A stretch of 64,000 bases of DNA from Xanthomonas cissicola (GTDB taxonomy: Bacteria > Pseudomonadota > Gammaproteobacteria > Xanthomonadales > Xanthomonadaceae): assembly GCF_008801575.1 (NCBI RefSeq), contig NZ_VZPL01000001.1, positions 1-64,000 on the forward strand. Reading direction: 5' to 3'. Numbering within the stretch: the stretch's first letter is position 1; each line of letters begins with the position of its first letter. This document shows positions 35,075 to 45,874 of the stretch, piece by piece. Under the pieces are notes generated by a model that ran no database searches, had not been told where the DNA came from, and worked only from the letters and a program-made list of their open reading frames with translations. The translations under genes were made by a program, and so were the position numbers.

Positions 35075-36286
35075 TTACTTCAGCTTGGCGGCGGCACGCA
35101 GTGCGTCGGCGCGGTCGGTCTTTTCCCACGAGAACGAGGTCGCGCTGTGCTGCGCGCCGGTGCCGTCGGTGTAGGTGAAGTCCTTCGGCTTGCGGCCGAA
35201 GTGGCCGTAAGACGCGGTCTGCTGATACATCGGGTGGATCAGGTCGAGCATCTGGATGATGCCGAACGGACGCAAATCGAAATGCTTGCGGATCAGCTTT
35301 TCGATCTGCTCGTCGGCGATCTTGCCGGTGCCGAAGGTGGTGACCGAAATCGAGGTCGGCTCGGCCACGCCGATGGCGTAGGAGACCTGCACTTCGCAAC
35401 GGTCGGCCAGGCCGGCGGCCACCACGTTCTTGGCCACGTAGCGCGCGGCATAGGCAGCCGAACGGTCGACCTTGGACGGATCCTTGCCGGAGAACGCGCC
35501 ACCACCGTGACGCGCCCAGCCGCCGTAGGTGTCGACGATGATCTTGCGACCGGTCAGGCCGCAATCGCCCACCGGGCCGCCGATCACGAACTTGCCGGTC
35601 GGGTTGATGTGGAACTTGGTGCCCTTGTGCAGCCACTTGGCCGGCAGCACCGGCTTGAGGATTTCCTCGCGCACCGCTTCGATCAGGTCCTTCTGCTTCA
35701 CGCCCGGGTCGTGCTGGGTCGACAGCACCACTGCATCGATCGCCGTCGCCACGCCGTCTTCATAGCGCAGGGTGACCTGCGACTTGGCGTCCGGACGCAG
35801 CCAGGACAGCGCCGAGTTCTTCTTCTTGCGGATCTTGGCCTGCTGCTCGACCAGGCGGTGCGAGAGGTGGATCGCCGCCGGCATGAAGCTGTCGGTTTCG
35901 TTGGTGGCATAGCCAAACATCAGGCCCTGGTCGCCCGCACCCTGCTGCTCGGGGTTCTTGCGATCCACGCCCTGGTTGATGTCCGGCGACTGCTTGCCGA
36001 TCAGGTTGAGCACGCCACAGGTCTCGCCGTCGAAGCCGACGTCGGAGCTGTTGTAGCCGATGTCCAGAATGACCTTGCGGGTCAGCGCTTCCAGATCGAT
36101 CCAGGCACTGGTGGTCACTTCGCCGGCCACGATCGCAACGCCGGTCTTGACCATCGTCTCGCAGGCCACGCGGGCGCGCTTGTCCTGGGCCAGGATGGCG
36201 TCCAGCACTGCGTCGGAGATCTGGTCGGCGATCTTGTCCGGATGGCCTTCGGAGACCGATTCGGAGGTGAACAGGTAGCTGGACAT
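35075..36286 (-). CDS. metK: S-adenosylmethionine synthase
   Basis: The 403-residue protein has the MAT family sequences: [20 protein letters not shown] at the N-terminus, [15 protein letters not shown], and the P-loop-like [19 protein letters not shown] near residue 265, which binds triphosphate. It makes SAM from methionine and ATP in the cytoplasm. With ahcY and metF it closes the activated methyl cycle. The leader (about 70 bases) has a TTTTCATCCGAATTAA stretch and a TATCAT -10-like box; I found no SAM riboswitch. Confidence 0.98.
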
Positions 36287-36529
36287 CAGGCTTATATCCC
36301 TTAATTCGGATGAAAAGATGGGTGCGGATGATACACGCCCCGTGTGTCGGTTGCATTGTGCGCCTGAATGGATCGCTTTGGGGTTAAGCCGACGTCGGTC
36401 CCCCGGCCGGAAGCACGGGCCTGTGCGTTGCGGTGACGATTAACTGCCCGGTGACGCAGCGGTACCGGCCGGCCGTACGCCGCGTCGAACATGCCGATCC
36501 GTGCATGTCCGGCCTGCTAGCATCGGCCG

Positions 36530-37628
36530 ATGGATTCATTGACCCAGATCGTTCTTGGCGGCGCCATCGCTGCCGCCATCGCGCCGCCCGGACAGCGGCG
36601 TGCCGCCTTGTTGGCCGGCGCGGCACTGGGCACCTTGCCCGACCTCGACTCGCTGGCATTGCTGCCGCTGACCGACGACCCGGTCACCCTGATGACCGTG
36701 CACCGCAGCGTCAGCCATTCGTTGTTCGTGCTGCCGCTGGTGGGCTGGTTGATCTGGTGGCTGTTGCCGCTACGGCAATGGACGCGTGGCCAGCGCACCC
36801 ACGCGCTGGTTCTGGGCGATCCAGCTGGCCTTGATCACCCATCCGCTGCTGGACGCGTTCACCGTCTACGGCACCCAGCTGTGGTGGCCGTTGCAGCCGC
36901 ATCCGACGATGTGGTCGAGCGTGTTCATCATCGACCCGGCGTACACGCTGTGGCTGTTGCTGGCCTGCGCGGTGGCCTGGTTTGCGCGCGCGCGCCCGTT
37001 TGCGCAGCACGCGCTGGTGATCGGGTTGGTGGCGAGCACGTCGTATCTGGGCTGGTCGTTGATTGCCAAGCAACTGGTCGACCGCCAGGCCGATCGTACG
37101 CTGGCGGCGATGGGCCTGGCCGATGCGCCGCGGTTCTCGGTACCGATGCCGCTCAACACCTTGTTATGGCGCGTGGTGGCGATGACGCCCAACGGCTATG
37201 TCATCGGCGAGCGTTCGCTGGTGGCCGACACCGGCCCGATGCACTTCCGCGGGTTTTCCAGCAACACCCAGGCATTGGGCGAAGTGGCCAGGTTCGATTC
37301 GGTGCGTCGGCTGACCTGGTTCAATCGCGGCTTCATGCGCGCGCGTCTGGTCGACGATGACCTGATGCTCAGCGACCTGCGCATGGGCCTGGAGCCGGAC
37401 TACAACTTCAACTTCGTGGTGGCCCATCGCGACAACGGGACGTGGCAGCCGATCGTGCCGCGGCAGGTGCAGGCGGCGTACCGTGCGCCGGTGGCCCGCG
37501 ATCAGATCGGCGCGGTGCTGGGCCAGATGTGGCATCGCATCTGGCACGAGCCCCGCAGCACCGTGCTGACCGGCGACCTGGAGCCTGTCGGCGCTCCGGT
37601 CGTCGCGCCCCCACCGGCAACTCAATAG
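36530..37628 (+). pseudogene. Membrane-bound metal-dependent hydrolase (YdjM/DUF457-type), frameshifted
   Basis: The N-terminal part (MDSLTQIVLGGAIAAAIAPPG, LGTLPDLDSLALLPL, HRSVSHSLFVLPLVGWLIWW) is in one frame. From about 36789 the sequence continues in the +1 frame as SAPTRWFWAIQLALITHPLLD to the stop at 37628. The conserved histidines (HRSxSHS, THPLLD) and Asp residues of this membrane hydrolase family are split across the two frames. The total length of 1099 bases fits one extra base, perhaps a G in CGTGGCC near 36787. Either a frameshift mutation or a sequencing error explains it. The last bases overlap the convergent methyltransferase gene. Confidence 0.82.
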
Positions 37629-38449
37629 ACCGTGGCGCGCGCCTGCACGAACGAATAGAAAAACACTGCGTCCGGGTCGCTTTGGACCTGCGCCAGCTCA
37701 CGGCGCATGCCATCCACGGTGGCGGCCTCGACCGCGCCGGCCTGCAGCAATTGGTCGGCCGCCGATAGCAGCACTTCTTCCCAGAACCCGATCATGGTCT
37801 TGCGCCGGCCCGGTTCGCGGTTGTCCAGATGCAGCGTCTTGATCTGCGTGTGCACATCGCGAAAGCCCCCAGCCAGCAACAGGTTGCCCAGCTTGGCACC
37901 GACGAACGGGTCGCCGCCCTGGTCGTGCTGGAAATCGTTGAATGCCATCCAGTAGCGCCACAGGCTGGGCGAATACGGATGCAGCAGGAACGAGGCATTC
38001 ATCACCTCGGTCACGTAGACCGGCGAGCCGGGCAGCAGCACGCGCCGCACTTCGTTGAGCACACGCGCAGGCGAGGGCACGTGTTCGAGCACCCAGCACA
38101 GGAATGCCGCGTCGAACTGGCGCGCCTCGAACGGCAGGTCGCTCGCATCGGCCTGTTGCAGGGTGTAACGCGCGCGGCACCATGCCAGCCGTTCAAGATT
38201 TGCGCGCGCCGCATCCAGTTGCGTCTCGCTCAAGTCCACGCCGGTGACATGCAGCTCGGGAAAACGGCGCAGCAGGATTTCAGTCTGCGCGCCGACGCCG
38301 CTGCCCACTTCCAGCAGGCGCCGCGCGCCGCTGTAGTCGATCTGATTGAACAGTGTGGTTTCCAGCAAGCGCGCCTGTTTGAGCAGACGCGCCTGTTCGG
38401 TGGCGGAAAAGCCGTGCAGATAGGTCGGGGTGTCGCTCGGTGCGCTCAT
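37622..38449 (-). CDS. Class I SAM-dependent methyltransferase
   Basis: The 275-residue protein has motif I LLEVGSGVGAQTEILL (about residues 45-60), an acidic VTGVDLSETQL motif II, QQADASDLPFEARQFDAAF and the motif WVLEHVPSPARVLNEVRRVL. This order fits the Methyltransf_11/25 group of small-molecule methyltransferases. The substrate is unknown. There is no signal peptide. Its stop overlaps the end of the frameshifted hydrolase by 7 bases on the other strand, and dusB ends 27 bases upstream of its start on the same strand, so it may be co-transcribed with dusB. Confidence 0.88.
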   Translation of the reverse strand: MSAPSDTPTYLHGFSATEQARLLKQARLLETTLFNQIDYSGARRLLEVGSGVGAQTEILLRRFPELHVTGVDLSETQLDAARANLERLAWCRARYTLQQADASDLPFEARQFDAAFLCWVLEHVPSPARVLNEVRRVLLPGSPVYVTEVMNASFLLHPYSPSLWRYWMAFNDFQHDQGGDPFVGAKLGNLLLAGGFRDVHTQIKTLHLDNREPGRRKTMIGFWEEVLLSAADQLLQAGAVEAATVDGMRRELAQVQSDPDAVFFYSFVQARATVY

Positions 38450-38476
38450 GCATCAGCTCCAGCAGGACAGAAAACC

Positions 38477-39475
<999 letters not shown>

Positions 39476-39558
39476 GCCGCTAGTGTAACTTCAGCGATGA
39501 CAGCACTTGGTGCTGCCAACCCTGCGGCGGCCGGGCCGGCACCGCCGTGTGGTATCGC

Positions 39559-41904
39559 TTACTGCGAAACGGTTAGGTTATCCAGGTACAGCTTGGCCTG
39601 GGTGCCTGCACTGGCGCGGTACTCGACCACGTTATCGCCGGCACTCAAGGTCGCCGTCAGCAGACTGCTGGCCCAGTCGCTGGCCGAGCTGGTCTGGGCG
39701 AAGGCCGGGGTGCCTGCACGCACGCCGTTGACGTACAAGTCTACGGTACCGACGCTTGCGCCCGGTGCGGAATAGCGCGTGGCCAGCGTGTAGGTCCCTG
39801 CCTGCGGCACGTTGATGGTGGTCCTAAGGCGCGCGCCGGGGTTGCCGCCGAAGTCGACATAGCCCAGCCCCTGGTAGTTGTGCACCGCGCCGGAGACGCC
39901 ATTGGCGACAAGACTGCCGATGCGCTGGAAATCGAAGTTCTCCGCTTCGTATTGCCGCACACCGGTATAGGCGGGCGGCGCGGCCGGTGCCTGCAGTGCC
40001 GTGACCGCCGCGGCGCTTGCGCGTCCGGTGGCCGAGCCTGAGCACTGGATGGTGATGTCCAGGGGCCCGTTGTGGGCGACGTTCAAGGTCAGGCCGTCGC
40101 CGCTGGGCGTGGCGGTCACGGTACTGGCCTGGTGCTCGCCGCGATCGGCGAAGCTATAGGTCGGTGTGCTGCTGGCGCCGCTGATGGTGATGGTGTCGGT
40201 CTTGAGCGGGCCGGTTTCGGAATCGAAATTGGTCAGGTAGATCGACAGCGCGTCGGCGAACTCCTTGACCACGCCCGTCGTGTAGGGGCCGTAAGTCATG
40301 TTGAGCGTGGCGCAACTGTTGTACTTGAGGTTGAACGCGCCGCTGGCGGTCTTGTTGGTCTTGTAGGGGTTGTAGGTGACCCAGGTGTTGTCCTGACGTG
40401 CCACATAGAGATCGCCGGTGGATTCCTGCGGGAACAAGGCATTCAGTTCCTGGGTCTTGGCGGCGATGGACGGCCAGCGGGTGGTGTACTCGCTGCGCTT
40501 GACCTGTACGGGGAAGGACTTGGCAAGGTCGTCGGTCAACTGCCACACGGTCGGGATGGCGGGGTAGCGCCCGGTCTTCTTGTACCAGCTGTGCTGGTTC
40601 AGATAGGTGCCGTCGTCGTCCATCAGATACAGGCCGGAAAACAGCGTTTCCGGCGATGAATACAGGCTTTGATCGTTGCCGCTGGTGGTGTCGTCGACCA
40701 CCACCAGCTTGGTCCGGTCGATCACCTGCTGGCGATCGAGGATGTGCAAGGTGCCGTCGAGGATCTTGCGGTAGACATCCATGTGGATGTTCTTGAACTG
40801 TGGGAAGAACTGCCAGCGCCGCGTGGTGTAGCCGTCGGCGGTGGTCGCGTTTGGCAGGCTTTGGACGGTATCGGTCCAGATCAGTTCCGGGCCGTCGAAG
40901 TAGGTTTCGCCGGTCAGCGTCAGGTGTTCGATCAGATGCGGCGCGCCCGCCGCCAGAGGATAGGCGCTGCCATCGGCGGCGTACCAGCCGCTGCTGTCAG
41001 GACGGATGCCGTAATGGCCCGTAAATCCCGACAGGAACATGCCCAGGCTGACGCTTTCGATGTCGTGGTAGCCGTAGTTCATCGTGAACTTTTCTTGGAT
41101 GATGAAATTCTTGGCATAGCTGCCGAGGGCGGTGCGCAAGGCCTCATTGCGCTTGACCATCGCCAGCGGGTTGATGTTCGCGCCCCAGAAGCCGCCGGTG
41201 AAGCTCACCGCCAGATAGCCGCCGTACTTGTTGGTCAGCTTGAGCAGGTTGGCCCAATGGTCCCAGCGCTGCGCTGCCGAGACCGAGCAGGCTTCGTCGA
41301 ATCCCCAGAACTGCTCGGCATAGTTGAAACCGAGGAAGTTAGGGTAGTCGCGGAAGAACTCACCGTAGACCGTCGATTCGAGATCGGTGCCGTTGGGATA
41401 GTCGGGGAAGTGGCTGAAGCCGCCGCTGGACGGTTGGACCATCGCCCAGACACCGTTGGCCGCTGCTGTCTTGATCCACGAGCGTGCCGTCTCGATCCCG
41501 TTCGCCACCTGGTTCCAGTTGCACTGATTGTTGGTGGCGCCTTTGTGGCTGATCGAGAGCGAGATCAGCAGTACCGTATAGGGGCGCAGGTCTGCAGGAA
41601 TCAGGTCGATGATCTTCTGCGGATCGGCGGCGTTCCAGGTGTCGGCATGGATCACGAACATCGGCTTATCGGGCGCGAGGCTGCGCCGAAATGCTGGATC
41701 GGTACTGGCGCTCGCCGTTGCCGTGGACGCCTGCGTCGCGGTTGGCGCCATGGCGCGGGGGGCACTCACGGTGACCGTCGCCGCCTGCGATAGGGTCGCA
41801 GCGGTGCCGGCATCGGCGGCATCCTCGCCGCCACAGGAGCTGAGCAGGCAGGAAAGTAAGACGCAGGGCAGCAGGAGAGGCGTGCGCGATCGACGCAGGA
41901 TCAT
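39559..41904 (-). CDS. Glycoside hydrolase family 98 lipoprotein with C-terminal CBM
   Basis: From the ATG at 41904 the protein has 781 residues and a lipobox (LLSCLLSSC) near residue 23. A Thr/Ala-rich linker leads to a GH98 domain: PMFVIHADTWNAADPQKIID, LISLSISHKG and NYAEQFWGFDEA around the active site, with a GH98C-like beta domain after about 470. The last 130 residues (YEAENFDFQRIG, GYVDFGG, a YLDNLTV end) form a CBM35/CBM6-like module. GH98 enzymes cut inside blood-group glycans or glucuronoarabinoxylan; the xylan activity fits a plant-associated host. It acts at the cell surface or outside. The open frame upstream of 41904 lacks a signal and was not used. Confidence 0.85.
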   Translation of the reverse strand: MILRRSRTPLLLPCVLLSCLLSSCGGEDAADAGTAATLSQAATVTVSAPRAMAPTATQASTATASASTDPAFRRSLAPDKPMFVIHADTWNAADPQKIIDLIPADLRPYTVLLISLSISHKGATNNQCNWNQVANGIETARSWIKTAAANGVWAMVQPSSGGFSHFPDYPNGTDLESTVYGEFFRDYPNFLGFNYAEQFWGFDEACSVSAAQRWDHWANLLKLTNKYGGYLAVSFTGGFWGANINPLAMVKRNEALRTALGSYAKNFIIQEKFTMNYGYHDIESVSLGMFLSGFTGHYGIRPDSSGWYAADGSAYPLAAGAPHLIEHLTLTGETYFDGPELIWTDTVQSLPNATTADGYTTRRWQFFPQFKNIHMDVYRKILDGTLHILDRQQVIDRTKLVVVDDTTSGNDQSLYSSPETLFSGLYLMDDDGTYLNQHSWYKKTGRYPAIPTVWQLTDDLAKSFPVQVKRSEYTTRWPSIAAKTQELNALFPQESTGDLYVARQDNTWVTYNPYKTNKTASGAFNLKYNSCATLNMTYGPYTTGVVKEFADALSIYLTNFDSETGPLKTDTITISGASSTPTYSFADRGEHQASTVTATPSGDGLTLNVAHNGPLDITIQCSGSATGRASAAAVTALQAPAAPPAYTGVRQYEAENFDFQRIGSLVANGVSGAVHNYQGLGYVDFGGNPGARLRTTINVPQAGTYTLATRYSAPGASVGTVDLYVNGVRAGTPAFAQTSSASDWASSLLTATLSAGDNVVEYRASAGTQAKLYLDNLTVSQ

Positions 41905-42440
41905 CGGTTGTTCCGTTGAGCTTGGGGAGGCAAGGCCAGGCACACGCGTGACTGCCATTGCGTGACGCGGCAGTGCGCCAGTCGACGATGCAGGCGCATG
42001 TCGGCAAGCCGCGCCGCCAGAGCGTCCTCGCATGACAACAGGCAATGGTCGTGGTGCGCCCGGTGGTGCGGCGATAGTAGGCAAGCGCAGATAACGCGCT
42101 AGCGCGTGCAGCCGATCAGCACGCTTTATGCGATGCGCTTTCGTTTTTCGAGCACCCACAGCAGCGCTGGGTCACATGGCGTCGCGATGGCGCAGCCGGT
42201 GGCGTGACGTTAGCAGCAGAGTGTGTGCAGCGCGGCGAGCACACACATGCGCTCGTTGCAGCGTCACATCGCCCGGCGCGGTGCGCTGCGACGCGGTGCG
42301 ACGCGACTAGCCGCCTGTCGCAAGCGTCATGGAGCGCGAGACATGCGCGCGCATTCCTGCAAAAACCTGGGCACGCCAATCAGGGTGCGGCATCCAGGGC
42401 ATGCGCGTGTGGCGCACGCCGATCGCAGCGAACCGTGGCC
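41905..42440. other. Intergenic stretch
   Basis: About 540 bases between the GH98 gene and ribokinase gene, both on the minus strand. No convincing gene or known repeat was found. The GH98 promoter should be here. Confidence 0.5.
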
Positions 42441-43391
42441 TCAGTCGTCCGCGCGCAGCCGTGGCATCGACACCGCCGCACCTTCCACCCCGGTGGAGCG
42501 CGCCGCGTAACGGGTGGCGAAGCGCACGTGGGTTGCGAAGCTGGCAGCCGGCAGCTGCGCCAGCGAGGCAACCAGCGCACCGTTGAAGGCGTCGCCGGCA
42601 CCGGTGGTATCGATGGTCTGCGCGCTTTCCGCGCCCACGCGGTAATGCGCCTGGGTATCGCCGCGCAGTTGTTCTTCGGCGTGCGAAATGAAGGCGCCCA
42701 CCGCGCCCAGCGTCACCACCACGGTACCGCCCGGCAGCAGCTTGCGGCACAGCGAATGCAGCGTATTGCCGTCCAGCGCGGCGACGTCGTCGGCATTGAT
42801 GCGCTCGCCGACATGGCGACCGAGCAGCGCGGCGAATTCGGTTTCGTTGGGCGTCAGCACATCCGAGAGCTTGAGCAGGCCGATCGATGTCGGCGCATTG
42901 GCCGGGGCGGCATTGAGTACCGTCAGCACGCCGCATTCGTGCGCCAGCGCCAGTGCAGACTCGACCGTCTCGGCCGGAGATTCCAGCTGCGCCAGCAGCA
43001 CTTTTGCTGCAGCCACCAGCGGGCGCTGGTTCTCGATGAAGGCCGGGCTCAACACGGCGTTGGCGCCTGCGCCGATCACGATGGTGTTGCGGCCATGCCC
43101 GTCGACGTAGATGCCGCCAGTGCCGGTCGGTTCATTGCTGGGCTCGGCGATCAGCGCAAAGCCATCGTGCGCGGCCAGCGAGCGCGCCAACGCACCACCG
43201 GCATCGTCGCCCAGCGCGCACAAGAAATGCGTCCTGGCGCCAGCACGTGCGGCCGCAACCGCCTGATTGAAGCCCTTGCCGCCCGGGCCGGTGCTGTAGC
43301 GCCCGGCGATGGTCGCACCCGGCACCGGCAAGGCATCGCAGCGCCACACGTGATCGACATTGAAGGACCCGACAACGACGACCGAACTCAT
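42441..43391 (-). CDS. rbsK: Ribokinase
   Basis: The 316-residue protein has the PfkB ribokinase signatures: VVVGSFNVDHVWRCDALP, a TGPGGKGFNQAVAAARAGA substrate motif, and the anion-hole and base motif DTTGAGDAFNGALVA. It phosphorylates D-ribose to ribose-5-phosphate in the cytoplasm. It lies 90 bases downstream of a nucleoside transporter gene on the same strand. This pairing fits nucleoside uptake followed by ribose salvage, although the hydrolase that frees ribose is not in the window. A deoxyribokinase or related sugar kinase is a lesser alternative. Confidence 0.9.
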   Translation of the reverse strand: MSSVVVVGSFNVDHVWRCDALPVPGATIAGRYSTGPGGKGFNQAVAAARAGARTHFLCALGDDAGGALARSLAAHDGFALIAEPSNEPTGTGGIYVDGHGRNTIVIGAGANAVLSPAFIENQRPLVAAAKVLLAQLESPAETVESALALAHECGVLTVLNAAPANAPTSIGLLKLSDVLTPNETEFAALLGRHVGERINADDVAALDGNTLHSLCRKLLPGGTVVVTLGAVGAFISHAEEQLRGDTQAHYRVGAESAQTIDTTGAGDAFNGALVASLAQLPAASFATHVRFATRYAARSTGVEGAAVSMPRLRADD

Positions 43392-43481
43392 AAATACCTT
43401 GCCTTGAATGACTGACTTGAAAGACTGGATGAAACGCGGCGTGCAGTGATTAGACCGTCACGCCGATGAACCCGCACCACC

Positions 43482-44780
43482 TCAACCGAAATGCGACAGC
43501 ACGCCGGCAATGGTAGCGGTCATGAAGGTGGCGATCGAACCGCCGAGCACCGCACGCAGGCCGAACTTGGCCAGATCGTGACGACGTTCCGGCGCCAGCC
43601 CGCCGATCCCACCGATCTGGATCGCGATCGAGCTGAAATTGGCGAAGCCGCACAGCGCGTAGGTGGCGATCAGGCGGCCTTCTGCGCTCAGGCCCACGCC
43701 CGGCACTTCGCCCTTGACGATGCGCGACAACTCGCTGTAGGCGACGAACTCGTTGATCACCACCTTCTGGCCGATCAACGAACCGACCGTTGTCGCATCC
43801 ACCCACGGGGTGCCGATCACCCAGGCGATCGGCGCCAGCACGTAGCCGAAGATCGTCGACAGGTTGGTCGGGCGGCCCAGCAGCGCGGTGGCGCCGGTGA
43901 CCTCGCCCAGCCAGGTCAGCGGTGCGTTGATCAGCGCAATCAGCGCGATGAAGGCCAGCAGCATCGCGCCGATGTTCAGCGCCAGGCGCAAGCCGTCGCC
44001 GGCACCGGCCGCAGCCGCATCGATGACATTGCTGGTGGTTTTTTCCACTTCCATCTTGACCGTGCCGCGGGTCAGCGGGGTGCCGGTTTCCGGCACCAGC
44101 AGCTTGGCGACCACCAGCGTGGCGGGCGCGGCCATGATGCTGGCGGCCAACAGATGCTTGGCATAAAACGCCTGTTGCGCCGGATCGCTGCCGCCGAGCA
44201 TGCCGACGTATGCAGCCAGCACGCCGCCGGCGATATGCGCCATGCCGCCGATCATCATCGTCAGCAGCTCGGACTGGGTCATCTTGGGGATGTACGGGCG
44301 CACCGTCAGCGGCGCTTCGGTCTGGCCGATGAAGACGCTGGCGCACACGCTGGTGGTTTCCGCACCGGAAACGCGCATCACCTTGGTGATCGCCCACGCC
44401 ATCGCACGCACCACCATCTGCATCACGCCCAGGTGGTAAAGCACGCCCATCAGCGCCGAGAAGAAGATGATGGCGGGCAGCACCTGGAACGCAAAGATGA
44501 AGCCGTAGCTGTCGATGTTCATCAGGTTGCCGAAGATGAAGGTGGACCCTTCATTGACGAAACTCAGCACCTTGACAAAGCCCTTGCCCAGCGCGTCGAA
44601 GACGTCGCGCCCGCCCGGCACCAGCAACACCAGTGCGGCGAACGAGATCTGCAGGGCCAGACCGGTGGCGACCAGCTTCCAGTCGATCGCGCGGCGGTTG
44701 CTCGAAAACAGCCAGGTGATGCCGATGAGCACCGCCAGACCGAACAGGCCGAAACCGATCCTTCCCAAACCTTCGACCAT
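43482..44780 (-). CDS. Concentrative nucleoside transporter (NupC/CNT family)
   Basis: The 432-residue protein is a multi-pass membrane protein with about nine hydrophobic segments. The family motifs are SVFIGQTEAPLTVRPY, GMAHIAGGVLAAYVGML, VINEFVAYSELS and a C-terminal GFANFSSIAIQIGGIG. These are the sodium- or proton-coupled nucleoside-binding re-entrant regions of CNT proteins. It should import nucleosides across the inner membrane. It lies directly upstream of rbsK. The first ATG at 44780 gives the expected N-terminal LGRIGFGLFGLAVLIGI segment. Confidence 0.93.
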   Translation of the reverse strand: MVEGLGRIGFGLFGLAVLIGITWLFSSNRRAIDWKLVATGLALQISFAALVLLVPGGRDVFDALGKGFVKVLSFVNEGSTFIFGNLMNIDSYGFIFAFQVLPAIIFFSALMGVLYHLGVMQMVVRAMAWAITKVMRVSGAETTSVCASVFIGQTEAPLTVRPYIPKMTQSELLTMMIGGMAHIAGGVLAAYVGMLGGSDPAQQAFYAKHLLAASIMAAPATLVVAKLLVPETGTPLTRGTVKMEVEKTTSNVIDAAAAGAGDGLRLALNIGAMLLAFIALIALINAPLTWLGEVTGATALLGRPTNLSTIFGYVLAPIAWVIGTPWVDATTVGSLIGQKVVINEFVAYSELSRIVKGEVPGVGLSAEGRLIATYALCGFANFSSIAIQIGGIGGLAPERRHDLAKFGLRAVLGGSIATFMTATIAGVLSHFG

Positions 44781-45253
44781 TCCAATCCCCGGGCTGCTGA
44801 CGGCAAAACGGGAAGCCTAGAGCAGGGGGTGACAGGGGGCAAGGCGAGCGGCATTCAGATGCTCCCGGTTGGCCCACAGACGAGAGGTGGCGGGCACGGG
44901 CAGGCCCGCGCCGGCGCGCTGTGGGACCGCGCTTGCGCAAAGTCGGGAGTTCGCATGGGCGAGGTGGACGGCGTTTCGCATCGTGGCGGCGCGGCGGGTG
45001 GCGGTCGTGCCGTCCCCGGATGACGTGTTCACCGTCATGCGTCAGCGTTGAGGGGACGTGCCGGGCAGCCAGGCGTGGCTGGAGCGCGTGGCGCCGATCT
45101 GCGGCTGCGACTGCTACGGCTGTCGTTGCTGCATCAGCTTCATTGGGATGTGGGTTTCCGGCGTAGATGGCTTTGACGGTTGTCGTTTGTGTCTTCGAGT
45201 GCTGGTGATTGACGCATGCGTCCGCCGGCGCCATCCGCTGGTCTATCGAGGCA
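44781..45253. other. Intergenic stretch, first part of a 1.1-kb gap
   Basis: No gene, RNA or clear promoter is visible. This is part of a gap between the divergent nucleoside transporter and aldo/keto reductase genes that also holds two dispersed repeat units. Confidence 0.5.
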
Positions 45254-45355
45254 CGGTGCCGCATCCGGCGTCCGGGCACGGCGTGAATCCGTCCAAGCAA
45301 GCTCGCTGGAGGCCTTCATGCCACCAATGGCTTCATCCCGGATGCGGCTCCGCAC
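45254..45355. repeat. Dispersed intergenic repeat, unit 2 (copy B)
   Basis: Matches 34829-34930 at its main blocks (GCCGCATCCGG, GGCGTGAATCCGTCC, CATGCC, CCCGGATGCGGC) but is more diverged in the middle. The outer arms again form an imperfect palindrome. Confidence 0.7.
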
Positions 45356-45518
45356 GCCAGCGATTTTGCTTGCTGATCGGCAAGCGGTCGCTGCAGCAAG
45401 GCGGCGCGTCTGTTGCTTGTGGATTGGTGGTGACGCATCGCGCATGCTCACCAGCGACGGCCACCGGGAAGCAGATCCAGAACGACGATGATCCACCTGG
45501 ATGCCGCTTTCCCCTGGC

Positions 45519-45665
45519 CGCCGACAACGAACGGTGGTGATGACACGCGCATCAGCGTGGGATCTGAGGGGGCATGGAGGCGCGTCAGAAACTTCGTGGA
45601 TGCACGTGTGGCGTGTCCCGCGCCGGTATGCATGCAAACGCCCATGCAAGCCGAAGCATTCCACG
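45519..45665. repeat. Dispersed intergenic repeat, unit 1 (copy B)
   Basis: Resembles 34622-34775 over about 150 bases, with shared blocks GCCGACAA, GGTGGTG, GCGTGGGA/GTGTGGGA, GTGGCGTGTCCC and CCGAAGCA. Here it follows unit 2 by about 160 bases, the opposite order to copy A. Confidence 0.7.
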
Positions 45666-45874
45666 CAGATCACAACCAACCGCAGACCGATACCGACGAA
45701 AGCGCCGATCACGATGCATGCGCAGTGCAGGCGGTGCTGCGAACAGACAGTCGCGCCGAGGAGAGGTCAATGCAAGGCGCCGCACATGCCACGCGCTGTG
45801 CGGCGCCCGACGCCACGGCCTACACTGCGCACGCCGGTCCGGGGCAGGTGTCTTGGAGGTTGCGGGAGTTCGCC

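Noticed and set aside
36287-36370. SAM riboswitch upstream of metK
   Set aside because: The leader is short and lacks the conserved blocks of any SAM riboswitch class that I know.
43491-45023. A 510-codon plus-strand frame over the nucleoside transporter
   Set aside because: Composition (His, Gln, Arg) is typical of antisense to a membrane protein gene; no domain.
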